Below are positions 17,811 to 25,776 of a stretch of 64,000 nucleotides of DNA, one piece after another; the stretch's first letter is position 1; each line of letters begins with the position of its first letter. The DNA comes from CAZMNY01 sp964635375. GTDB lineage: Bacteria; Planctomycetota; Planctomycetia; Pirellulales; Pirellulaceae. The notes beneath the pieces were generated by a model, which saw only the letters and a list, made by a program, of their open reading frames with translations, did not search any database and was not told the DNA's origin. The position numbers were made by a program, and so were the translations under genes. The stretch lies in the NCBI GenBank assembly GCA_964635375.1, contig CAZWOU010000009.1, positions 1 through 64,000 of the forward strand, read 5' to 3'.

Positions 17811-19286
17811 ATGTCGCTTCTCACGAGACCATTAGTACGATCAGGCAGCCGCTCGAAGGGGATTGGCCTTGTCGCGGCCGCCACATTTATTTGCTTGGCA
17901 AGCGGCACGACGTTGTTGGCTCAAGAGACGCCTGAAGCCGCTCCGGCCGCTGCCGCGTTGGCGGATGTCGACACGCTTTGGGTATGCCTCGCGGCGTTTC
18001 TCGTGTTCTTCATGCAGGCAGGCTTCGCGCTAGTGGAAACCGGATTCACGCGAGCGAAGAACGCATGCAACATCATCATGAAGAACGTGATGGACTTCTC
18101 GCTCGGCACGATCACGTTTTGGATGTTTGGTTTTGGCCTGATGTTTGGAGCGAGTTCCGGCTGGTTTGGGACAAGTCACTTCTTCTATGACGCGGGCGAT
18201 AACAGCTTCAACTGGGCTTTCCTCTTATTCCAAACCGTATTCTGTGCAACCGCGGCGACGATCGTTTCCGGGGCCATGGCGGAGCGGACGAAATTCACTT
18301 CGTATTTGCTTTACACGCTGGGCATCACCTTGCTCGTATACCCAATCTTCGGCGCGTGGGCGTGGGGCGGTTTGCTGGATGGCGGCGGATGGCTTGAAGG
18401 CAATGGAACTCTTCTATCTTCGATGTTCGGCGAGGGCGCGGCTTTTCATGACTTTGCAGGATCGACCGTGGTTCACTCAATCGGCGGTTGGTGTGCTTTG
18501 GCAGGCGCCATCGTGCTCGGCGCCCGCAAGGGCAAGTTTGGCAAAGATGGCCAGGTGAACGCGATTCCAGGCCACAATATCCCACTGGCTGCCCTAGGCG
18601 TGTTCATACTTTGGCTGGGCTGGTTTGGGTTCAATGCGGGCAGCACCACGGCGATTGGCGGGGGCAGCTTTGCTTTGATCTGCATTACAACCAACTTGGC
18701 GGCGGCGGGCGGCGCCCTTTCGGCGATGATCGTCTCCTGGCTCAAATTCAAGAAGCCTGACCCCTCATTTACTCTCAACGGAGCGCTGGCTGGTTTGGTT
18801 GGCATCACGGCCGGTTGCGACGCAATGCATCCTGGATTCGCTCTCCTGACAGGCATGATCGCAGGCGTGATCGTGGTCTATTCTGTTGTTCTGCTGGACC
18901 GATTGAAAATCGATGATCCCGTCGGCGCGGTTTCCGTCCATGGCGTCTGCGGCGCCTGGGGCACACTCGCGATCGGCCTGTTTCAGTCCGGATCGGGTCT
19001 GCTGGTCGGTGGCGGCGCGACCCAAGTGTTGGTGCAGTTAGTCGGAATCCTTGCCGCCTTCTTGTGGGCTTTCCCGGTCAGCCTAGGCATCTTCCTGGCG
19101 ATCCATTATACGGTTGGACTTCGTGTTTCCGAGGAGGACGAACTGGCCGGATTGGACATTACCGAACACGGCATGCACGCCTATCCGCCAGCCTTGATCG
19201 GTGAGGGTGTGGCGCCGGCCCCAGCATTTGCCGCCCAAGCGGACACACCGCCGCTTGGCGTCAAGCCCTCGGTTTCAAACGCCTGA
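17811..19286 (+). CDS. amtB: ammonium transporter
   Basis: A 491-residue Amt/MEP-family channel for ammonium uptake. ATG 17811 gives a cleavable signal-like N-terminus (ATFICLASGTTLLAQ) before the Amt core, which begins DTLWVCLAAFLVFFMQAGFALVE in slices typical of the family. Conserved features include RAKNACNIIMKN, the DFAGSTVVHSIGG segment, the pore-region histidine in GVHGVCGAWGT-like VHGVCGAWGT, and the C-terminal DITEHGMHAYPP that contacts PII proteins. The frame is open back to 17586, but that extension has no Amt similarity and contains the sigma-54 promoter. It is followed by a hairpin and glnB, the usual regulatory partner. Confidence 0.93.
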   Translation: MSLLTRPLVRSGSRSKGIGLVAAATFICLASGTTLLAQETPEAAPAAAALADVDTLWVCLAAFLVFFMQAGFALVETGFTRAKNACNIIMKNVMDFSLGTITFWMFGFGLMFGASSGWFGTSHFFYDAGDNSFNWAFLLFQTVFCATAATIVSGAMAERTKFTSYLLYTLGITLLVYPIFGAWAWGGLLDGGGWLEGNGTLLSSMFGEGAAFHDFAGSTVVHSIGGWCALAGAIVLGARKGKFGKDGQVNAIPGHNIPLAALGVFILWLGWFGFNAGSTTAIGGGSFALICITTNLAAAGGALSAMIVSWLKFKKPDPSFTLNGALAGLVGITAGCDAMHPGFALLTGMIAGVIVVYSVVLLDRLKIDDPVGAVSVHGVCGAWGTLAIGLFQSGSGLLVGGGATQVLVQLVGILAAFLWAFPVSLGIFLAIHYTVGLRVSEEDELAGLDITEHGMHAYPPALIGEGVAPAPAFAAQADTPPLGVKPSVSNA

Positions 19287-19310
19287 CACACAACTCGCGA
19301 GCGTTTCATG

Positions 19311-19338
19311 CAGGCAACGGCCGTCCGGCCGTTGCCTG
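19311..19338. other. strong hairpin between amtB and glnB
   Basis: Perfect 13-base arms, CAGGCAACGGCCG and its complement, are separated by two bases. No run of T follows on either strand, so it is not a standard intrinsic terminator. It may stabilise or process the transcript, or lower expression of the second gene. A further GTTGCC lies just downstream. Confidence 0.6.
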
Positions 19339-19422
19339 GTCCTCCGCCCGTTGCCTAGCGATCTGCGAGTCAGCAGACAGAGCAGTGTGGCTGATGTTTT
19401 CCTCCGTCCAAATGTGGGTGAA

Positions 19423-19761
19423 ATGAAGAAGATAGAAGCGATTGTTCGCCACTTCAAAATCGATGCAGTCAAAGATGCCCTTTCCGAATTCGGCCTGAAA
19501 GGAATGACGGTCTGCGAGGTCAAGGGCTTCGGCCGGCAGAAGGGACATAAGGAGACGTATCGCGGCGCCGAGTACGAAATCGACTTTGTTCCCAAAGTCA
19601 AGTTCGAGGTCGTCGTCGAGGACGACCAAGTCGACTCGGCCATTGCCGTCATTTTGGACTCGTCCCGAACCGGTCAAGTCGGCGACGGCAAGGTGTTCAT
19701 TAGCGAGGTCGTAGATTCCGTCCGCATCCGGACAGGCGAACGAGGCGTCGAGGCGCTCTAG
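19423..19761 (+). CDS. glnB: nitrogen regulatory protein P-II
   Basis: A 112-residue PII signal protein of exact family length, starting MKKIEAIVRHFKIDAVKDAL. Tyr51, the uridylylation site, lies in the T-loop (TYRGAEYEIDF), and the C-terminal signature VGDGKVFISEVVDSVRIRTGE is present in part. PII senses 2-oxoglutarate and ATP/ADP and controls Amt, glutamine synthetase and nitrogen-regulated transcription. The gene lies 136 bases after amtB, so it could equally be called glnK. The frame is open upstream to 19201 inside amtB, but ATG 19423 matches all family starts. Confidence 0.95.
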   Translation: MKKIEAIVRHFKIDAVKDALSEFGLKGMTVCEVKGFGRQKGHKETYRGAEYEIDFVPKVKFEVVVEDDQVDSAIAVILDSSRTGQVGDGKVFISEVVDSVRIRTGERGVEAL

Positions 19762-19768
19762 CAGAATG

Positions 19769-19818
19769 GCAACTTACGCTAGGTGGCAACTCACGCGACC
19801 TGGCAACTTACGCTAGCT
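19769..19818. repeat. short tandem repeat, three copies, TGGCAACTTACGC type
   Basis: Three units of 17 bases (TGGCAACTTACGCTAGG, then two variants) fill the gap between the converging glnB and diguanylate cyclase genes. The last copy touches the TAG stop of the cyclase gene. On the minus strand the core is GTAAGTTGCCA, similar to the other TGCCA repeats in the window. Confidence 0.75.
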
Positions 19819-21402
19819 GGCGGTCGTTGGCTGGACGAGGTGAAATTGGTTTCCGCCGCCGTCGATGGCCATCTTGATGCCCTCTTCGAGGCGACCGGTG
19901 ATGGATTCAGCCGTGTCGCCCAGCTCGCCTCCGGTCACGCTAAGGCTGACGGTGAATTGCAGCAGACCGGAGTCGGTTGGCAGCTTGGAGAGCTCGGCCA
20001 GCTCGCGAATACGTTCGGCGATGGTCAGCGCGTCATCGCAGGATGTGTTGGGCAGGATCATCGCAAATCGATCGACATCAAATCTCGCTACATGATCTGA
20101 CTCGCGCATGGCGGACTCCATGAACTGGGCCGTCGTCCTGAGAACTCGATCGGCCGAGGGTGCTCCGAATCCTTCGGTGACCGCGGCGAAGCCATCGACT
20201 CGAAGCAATACCGCGGTCAGCTCTTCTCCCCCTCGGCGAAGGCTAGACGCGTGGCGGTTCAAATCGTCGATGAAGGGCTCTTTCGTGCCCAGCTGAGTGA
20301 GCGGATCGATTGCAGGTTCACTCTGCTCTTCGGGTTCGAGTTGGTCATCAGCTTCGAGTTGTTCATCAGGCTCGTCGCTAGTCTGTTCCTCTTGGGTTGG
20401 CGGGAGTGCCATACGATGCATTTCGTTGCCGTCATGCCAGTGGCCGCAGTCACGCCCGGACTCTTTGCACAGGTAGAGTGCGTCATCGGCGCGTTTAACC
20501 AGTTCTTCATGGGTCTCGCCTTCCATGAATTGCGCCAAGCCGCCGCTGGCTTTGACGCGAAGCTCCTGGCCTTCATGATGGAACGAGGCGTCCGCGATCG
20601 CGGATCGAGCTTTCTCGGCGATCGGAATGGCCGACTGCAAGTCGCAACCGGAGAAAATAATGCAGAACTCTTCGCCGCCGTACCGGCAGACCATGTGTTC
20701 GCCGGTCACGTTGTCAGTGAGTACGCGGGCAACGCCCCGCAGTACTTCATCGCCAGCTTGGTGTCCGTAGGTGTCGTTGAATTTCTTGAAATGGTCGACG
20801 TCGAAGACCATGACACAGGCGGGCGAGTTGGATGACTTGAATTCCTCCTCGCACCGTTCCATCTCGAGATCGAATGCGCGTCGGTTGGCCAAAGTGGTTA
20901 GAGAATCGGTTCTGGCCTCTTGAAGATGCGATACGATCTCGGCCTGCTTAGCTTCAATCTCCTGTTCGGCCTCGGCAAGTTGCGATTGCATCTTGGAGTT
21001 CGCCGTGAACAGTTGTTCGACGCAGGCGACAATATCGCTTGCCCCTCCGTCTTCCTCAAGGCCTTCATTGATGGCCTGCACGTTTCGAGTATGTTCGTCC
21101 ACATTGGCAGTCATGCCAGCGGCTATTTGATGCAGTCCAGTCAGCGCGTCTCTCGCGTGCAACGCTTCCATTTGCGCATCGCTGAGTTCCTGTTTGAGGC
21201 CAACGTTCTCGTCCGCGTGCACGTGCAATTCCTCGCGCAAACCTTCGTTGTCGCTGAGAGCTCGTCTTAGAGCTGCATCGGTCGCCGGATCGGATTCGGC
21301 TTCCAGAGGGCCGTCCCCTCGAAGAAACCACCCGGTGCCGCCGCCGATGGCCGCCGCTAGGGCGACCAAGAACATATCCAGAAACAGCGCGCCCATGGTC
21401 AT
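19813..21402 (-). CDS. membrane-anchored diguanylate cyclase with two GGDEF domains
   Basis: A 529-residue protein with one N-terminal membrane span (FLDMFLVALAAAIGGGTGWF), a coiled coil of about 120 residues (LKQELSDAQMEALHARDAL; QLAEAEQEIEAKQAE) and two GGDEF domains. The first, about residues 165-330, has DVDHFKKFNDTYGHQAGD and the active-site motif RYGGEEF, so it should make cyclic di-GMP from GTP. It lacks the usual RxxD inhibitory site. The second, about 365-520, has FDVDRF in place of GGDEF and is probably inactive, but keeps RESD at the inhibitory-site position. An acidic linker joins them (DEPDEQLEADDQLEPEEQ). It converges on glnB. Confidence 0.88.
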   Translation of the reverse strand: MTMGALFLDMFLVALAAAIGGGTGWFLRGDGPLEAESDPATDAALRRALSDNEGLREELHVHADENVGLKQELSDAQMEALHARDALTGLHQIAAGMTANVDEHTRNVQAINEGLEEDGGASDIVACVEQLFTANSKMQSQLAEAEQEIEAKQAEIVSHLQEARTDSLTTLANRRAFDLEMERCEEEFKSSNSPACVMVFDVDHFKKFNDTYGHQAGDEVLRGVARVLTDNVTGEHMVCRYGGEEFCIIFSGCDLQSAIPIAEKARSAIADASFHHEGQELRVKASGGLAQFMEGETHEELVKRADDALYLCKESGRDCGHWHDGNEMHRMALPPTQEEQTSDEPDEQLEADDQLEPEEQSEPAIDPLTQLGTKEPFIDDLNRHASSLRRGGEELTAVLLRVDGFAAVTEGFGAPSADRVLRTTAQFMESAMRESDHVARFDVDRFAMILPNTSCDDALTIAERIRELAELSKLPTDSGLLQFTVSLSVTGGELGDTAESITGRLEEGIKMAIDGGGNQFHLVQPTTAS

Positions 21403-21674
21403 AACTCCGTGCTCTCTTGATCAATCCACAGCGGCGACAACCGCGCGGACACGGGTTGGCCCTCTTCCCGGCAACGCACGGAACGAACCCCCCACTAGTG
21501 TCTAAGTAGGTCATGATCGACGTAAGTCAATGATGCCGCCGCGGTTCCCGTTCGATATTCACGATCCAGGCGATGCCCGAACGGACCACTTCCGTTGGTT
21601 CGGTTGCAACGTTGGTGCGGAAGATTCAAGATGGTTGGGTCCATCGTATCCATTCGCATCATTCGGAGGCTTCC

Positions 21675-22859
21675 ATGTCATTCCCACGCCACTCAGGTCT
21701 AACGCCGGGCATGGCAACGATCCTGGTGTGCAGTTGCTTTCTTGCCGCCGCGTCGAACGTTGCTGGGGAGAAGCCTTGGGCCAAACATGTCGTGTTCGAT
21801 GGCGGGGCGTGTGCGACAAGCGTCGCTGGCGATTTTACCGGCGACGGCATTCCCGACGTGATTTGCAACTCGGGCGGGCGGACCATCTTGCTGCAGGCTC
21901 CGGATTGGAAGAGGACGGTCTTGGAAGGGGAGCTGAAGCTCAATTTCATCCACAGCGAAACCATGGATGTGGATGGAGACGGAGACTTGGACTTCATCGG
22001 AGCTCGCTACAAGCCGGGACGCATTGTTTGGCTGGAGCAACCCGAGAACCCCACCAGCGGGCGATGGCGGCTGCGTTTGGTCGATGACGAGGTCAACGGA
22101 ATTCACGGACTGCTCGTGGGCGACGTTGACGGGGACGGTCAACAAGACCTGCTGGCCAACAGCGCACAACCCAAGGGACCATTCTCAGATTCGTTGGTCT
22201 GGTACCAGCGCCAGGTTCGCTCCCCGGTCGGCAAACCGGTTTCAGTTCGCTGGCGCCGACACGTGATTGCCAACCATGACGCGCCTGGCCTCAGCCACTA
22301 TCTGGGGATCGGCGATGTGAATGGCGACGGTCGAGCCGATGCGGCCAGCGGGGCCAAAGGCGGACCCCAGGACGAAAAAGGGCTGGGCAACTGGTTCGCC
22401 TGGTGGGAGGCGCCGAAGGATCCAACGCAATTCTGGAAGAAGCATCTGCTCTCCCATGACGAGCCAGGGGCGACAAATATTCACCCGGCCGATGTCAACG
22501 GCGACGGTAAGACCGATTTCATCGCGAGCCGCGGGCACGGGCGCGGTGTCGTTTGGTTTCAAGCGCCGGATTGGAAACGACGCGTGATCCACCCATCGTT
22601 GCATGGACCTCATTGTCTGGTTGTCGTCGACATGGATGGTGATGGCGATGTTGATGCGGCGACCTGCGCGAAGGATGACAAGCTTGCGGTTTGGTTTGAG
22701 AACGATGGCAAGGGATCCTTCACCACTCACGTCGTCGCCCGTGATCAGGCCGCCTACGACATCCGTGCTCTCGATATGGATGCAGATGGCGACTTGGATC
22801 TGATCATCGCAGGTCAGGCCAGCAAGAACGTCGTTTGGTGCGAAAACCCTCGCCGCTGA
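21675..22859 (+). CDS. exported FG-GAP/VCBS repeat protein
   Basis: A 394-residue exported protein with signal peptide (GMATILVCSCFLAAASNVAG). It has repeated calcium-binding FG-GAP/VCBS blades of the type DVDGDGDLDFIG, GDVDGDGQQDLLANS, GDVNGDGRADAASG, ADVNGDGKTDFIASR, DMDGDGDVDAATC and DMDADGDLDLIIAG. These form an integrin-like beta-propeller. ATG 21675 follows GGAGG at ideal spacing; the open frame reaches back to 21573 without a signal. Such proteins are very common in planctomycetes and act outside the cytoplasm, with unknown ligands. No operon partner is evident. Confidence 0.85.
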   Translation: MSFPRHSGLTPGMATILVCSCFLAAASNVAGEKPWAKHVVFDGGACATSVAGDFTGDGIPDVICNSGGRTILLQAPDWKRTVLEGELKLNFIHSETMDVDGDGDLDFIGARYKPGRIVWLEQPENPTSGRWRLRLVDDEVNGIHGLLVGDVDGDGQQDLLANSAQPKGPFSDSLVWYQRQVRSPVGKPVSVRWRRHVIANHDAPGLSHYLGIGDVNGDGRADAASGAKGGPQDEKGLGNWFAWWEAPKDPTQFWKKHLLSHDEPGATNIHPADVNGDGKTDFIASRGHGRGVVWFQAPDWKRRVIHPSLHGPHCLVVVDMDGDGDVDAATCAKDDKLAVWFENDGKGSFTTHVVARDQAAYDIRALDMDADGDLDLIIAGQASKNVVWCENPRR

Positions 22860-22872
22860 AGGAATCCATGGT

Positions 22873-22900
22873 TGCGTTCATAAGCATGCGTTCATAAACA
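22873..22900. repeat. 14-base direct repeat, two copies
   Basis: TGCGTTCATAAGCA is followed at once by TGCGTTCATAAACA. They lie downstream of the FG-GAP gene in the 229-base spacer before thyA. No function is evident. Confidence 0.5.
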
Positions 22901-23088
22901 TGTTGCCTGCCGAGGGGTCACGAGCCAGCGAGATAAAGACTAAGATTGAGAGGAATGATCATGAAGAAGATGACGACCTAGGATCTCTCTGTCGTTCCCT
23001 CTTCCCAAACCCCTGCTGTCAACGGCCCCTGGACTTCCTTCATTCGGGCCGCCGTCCACTTGGCCTTCCCTGAAGAGGATTCGACCCG

Positions 23089-23883
23089 ATGCGCCAATAC
23101 CTCGACTTGCTTGGCGACATTCTCAATCATGGCGTGGAGAAATCTGACCGGACCGGGACCGGGACTCAGTCGGTTTTCGGACGGCAGTCGCGATACGACC
23201 TGACCGCCGGCTTTCCTTTGCTGACCACCAAAAAGGTCCACCTCAAGTCGATTGTCGTCGAGTTGCTATGGTTCCTTCGCGGAGACACGAACACCGCGTA
23301 CCTCAACGAGAACGGCGTCTCCATCTGGAACGAGTGGGCCGACGACAAGGGTGAATTGGGACCTGTTTACGGCAAACAGTGGCGGAGTTGGCCGATGGCG
23401 AACGGCGAAGAGGTCGATCAGATCGCCAACGTCGTGGAGAACATTCGGGACAACCCCGACTCGCGGCGACTGATCGTCAGCGCGTGGAACGTGGGCCAAG
23501 TCGACCAGATGGCCCTGCCTCCTTGCCATTTGCTTTTCCAGTTCTACGTGGCTGAGGGAAAGCTATCCTGCCAGCTTTACCAACGCAGCGCCGACGTGTT
23601 TCTAGGCGTGCCGTTCAACATTGCGTCCTATGCGTTGCTGTCGATGATGATCGCCCAAGTCACAGGGCTCCAGCCGGGCGAGTTCATTCACACGCTCGGC
23701 GACGCCCATCTGTACGTGAATCATTTCCAGCAGGCTCGAACTCAATTGCAGCGAGAGCCGCGTTCCTTGCCGGCGGTGCGCTTGAATCCGGCCATCACCG
23801 AGCTGAACGCCTTCCGTTTGGAGGACTTTGAGATCGTCGACTATGATCCCCACCCGCACATTCGGGCCCCTATCGCTGTGTAG
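23089..23883 (+). CDS. thyA: thymidylate synthase
   Basis: At 264 residues this has the same length as the E. coli enzyme. It shows DRTGTGTQSVFG with the phosphate-binding arginine, LLWFLRGDTN, the catalytic Cys146 in ALPPCHLLFQFYV, and the C-terminal DPHPHIRAPIAV. It methylates dUMP to dTMP, using methylenetetrahydrofolate and releasing dihydrofolate. folA follows after 51 bases and recycles that dihydrofolate, so the two form a functional operon. Confidence 0.97.
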   Translation: MRQYLDLLGDILNHGVEKSDRTGTGTQSVFGRQSRYDLTAGFPLLTTKKVHLKSIVVELLWFLRGDTNTAYLNENGVSIWNEWADDKGELGPVYGKQWRSWPMANGEEVDQIANVVENIRDNPDSRRLIVSAWNVGQVDQMALPPCHLLFQFYVAEGKLSCQLYQRSADVFLGVPFNIASYALLSMMIAQVTGLQPGEFIHTLGDAHLYVNHFQQARTQLQREPRSLPAVRLNPAITELNAFRLEDFEIVDYDPHPHIRAPIAV

Positions 23884-23934
23884 AGGCTCAGTCCCGAAGT
23901 GGGTTTACGTTGGCGTCTCAAGACGAGTGGGTTG

Positions 23935-24462
23935 ATGAGAATATCCTTGATTGTGGCGGTATCTGAGAACCACGTGATTGGTCGCGATGACGACCTGCCT
24001 TGGCGATTGTCGTCCGACCTGCGACGCTTCAAGAAGACGACGATGGGGCACCATATGATCATGGGCCGCAAGACTTATGACTCAATTGGGCGCCCTTTGC
24101 CGGGCCGTACCTCGGTGGTTCTGACGCGGCAAGAGAATTATCAAGCGGCTGGCGGAGTCCGCATTGCAAGGTCCTGGGAGCAGGCCATTCAAGAATGCCA
24201 AGGAGACGACGAAGTATTTGTAATTGGCGGTGAACAGGTTTATCGGATAGCCCTGCCCCACGCCAATCGGCTCTACCTGACCGAAGTGCATTGCGAGATC
24301 CCCGGCGACGCACACTTTCCCGATTGGGATGCGGACGCTTGGTCTGAGCTCGATCGAGAATTCACGGCGGCCGACGAGCGAAACGAGATTTCGAGCACCT
24401 ATCGAGTTCTGCAGCGTTGCAGCGAGACGCCTCGAGAGACAGAACATCCAGCCCCAGATTGA
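23935..24462 (+). CDS. folA: dihydrofolate reductase
   Basis: A 175-residue DHFR beginning MRISLIVAVSENHVIGRDDD. It has PWRLSSDLRRFKKTTMGH (substrate-binding acidic residue and helix B), the NADPH-binding IMGRKTYDSIGRPLPGR, and the VIGGEQVYRIALP segment. It reduces dihydrofolate to tetrahydrofolate with NADPH. ATG 23935 is preferred over the in-frame start at 23899 because DHFRs begin at this beta-strand. It lies directly after thyA and five bases before the permease gene. Confidence 0.95.
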   Translation: MRISLIVAVSENHVIGRDDDLPWRLSSDLRRFKKTTMGHHMIMGRKTYDSIGRPLPGRTSVVLTRQENYQAAGGVRIARSWEQAIQECQGDDEVFVIGGEQVYRIALPHANRLYLTEVHCEIPGDAHFPDWDADAWSELDREFTAADERNEISSTYRVLQRCSETPRETEHPAPD

Positions 24463-24467
24463 GCCCA

Positions 24468-25754
24468 ATGAGCCAGAAAACGACAGTTCAGGGCTACCTG
24501 CTGAGCATCGCATCGTTCTTTGTGATTATTGCCGGAATGCGGGAAGCGAGCGCGCTGGTTGTCACGTTCTTATTGTCCTTCTTCGTGGCAATCATTCTCA
24601 CGCCCGGCTTGCGCTGGCTGCAGAAACTGCGCGTGCCGACACCTATTGCGTTGCTGCTGATTGTTGCTTTTGTGGGCACGATCGGTGGAAGCGTTGTCGC
24701 CTTGGTGGGGCAATCGGCGAACCAGTTGGTGAAACAACTTCCCGAATATCAAACCCAACTGCAAAGCGAGTTCAACGAATTCGAGGACTGGATGGCTGAG
24801 CAAGCTTGGTCCGAATGGCTGCTGGAGACCAAAAACGATCGCCTACCTGAAGATGGCGCGGAACACGACGACGGCCTCGAAAGTTCGGGCGAGCCGACTC
24901 GCCCTGTTGACTCGCTCGATGACAAGCTCAACGACAAGCTCGATGATCCGTCGCGGGGAGCGGAGGACTCAGTGAATTCGCCTGGAGCCGCCCCATCGCG
25001 CGATGCGCTGGCTGACGCCAATCAGCCGCCGGACCCGAATGGCGGTCGCGGCAAGGCGGAAAGCGTCTCGCAGCTCTTCTCGTTTGAGCCGAGCGATGCG
25101 GTCGAGTTGATGAAGAGCTTGCTGGCCGATCTGGGAGGTCTGTTCAGTAGCGCATTCTTGATCTTGTTGACAGTGATTTTCGTGTTGCTCGAGACATCGA
25201 GATTTCCCGCAAAACTGGAAGCCGCTGTCGGCGCTAGTGGCGGCACGACAGGCCACGTCCGTGAGATAGTTGACAACATTCGTCGATACATGTTCATCAA
25301 GACCTCGACGAGTCTGTTGACTGGGTTGCTCGTGACCGGGTTCTTGTTGAGCTACGATGTCCGCTACGCGATGTTGTGGGGTCTGCTGGCGTTCCTGTTC
25401 AACTACGTGCCCAATATTGGTTCGATCTTGGCGGCGGGCCCGGCGGTCGCACTGGTGTTTATTGAACGCGGCCCCACACCGGCCATCATTACGGGCATTG
25501 GCTATCTCGTGATCAACATCTTCATCTCGTATGCGATTGAACCTCGCTTTATGGGAGAAGGCCTGGGCCTCTCGACTCTGGTCGTTTTCCTCTCGCTGAT
25601 CTTTTGGGGTTGGGTCTTAGGACCGATCGGCATGTTGTTGTCCGCGCCGTTGACCATGATCGTCAAGATCATCCTGGCCGATTACGAAGAGACTCGCTGG
25701 ATCGCCGTCATGCTTGGCGCTAAAGCGCCGGAGCCTGCGCCCGCGGAAGACTAG
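24468..25754 (+). CDS. AI-2E family membrane protein with acidic insertion
   Basis: A 428-residue multispan protein of the TqsA/PerM/YtvI (AI-2E transporter) family. The N-terminal spans include LLSIASFFVIIAGM and VVTFLLSFFVAIILTPGLRWL. The C-terminal half carries the family core: YMFIKTSTSLLTGLLVTGFL, GLLAFLFNYVPNIGSILAA and FWGWVLGPIGMLLSAPLTM. Residues about 120-210 form a long hydrophilic, Asp/Glu-rich insertion (DSLDDKLNDKLDDPS) that normal members lack. Family members export small molecules or act in cation/proton exchange; the substrate is unknown. It is probably third in the thyA-folA operon. Confidence 0.85.
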   Translation: MSQKTTVQGYLLSIASFFVIIAGMREASALVVTFLLSFFVAIILTPGLRWLQKLRVPTPIALLLIVAFVGTIGGSVVALVGQSANQLVKQLPEYQTQLQSEFNEFEDWMAEQAWSEWLLETKNDRLPEDGAEHDDGLESSGEPTRPVDSLDDKLNDKLDDPSRGAEDSVNSPGAAPSRDALADANQPPDPNGGRGKAESVSQLFSFEPSDAVELMKSLLADLGGLFSSAFLILLTVIFVLLETSRFPAKLEAAVGASGGTTGHVREIVDNIRRYMFIKTSTSLLTGLLVTGFLLSYDVRYAMLWGLLAFLFNYVPNIGSILAAGPAVALVFIERGPTPAIITGIGYLVINIFISYAIEPRFMGEGLGLSTLVVFLSLIFWGWVLGPIGMLLSAPLTMIVKIILADYEETRWIAVMLGAKAPEPAPAED

Positions 25755-25776
25755 GGCGCGCTGCTTTTCGCGGCGA

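Noticed and set aside
22957..22983. Tiny frame (MIMKKMTT) behind a GAGAGG site before thyA
   Set aside because: Could be a leader peptide or a broken signal sequence, but eight codons are not enough evidence for a gene.
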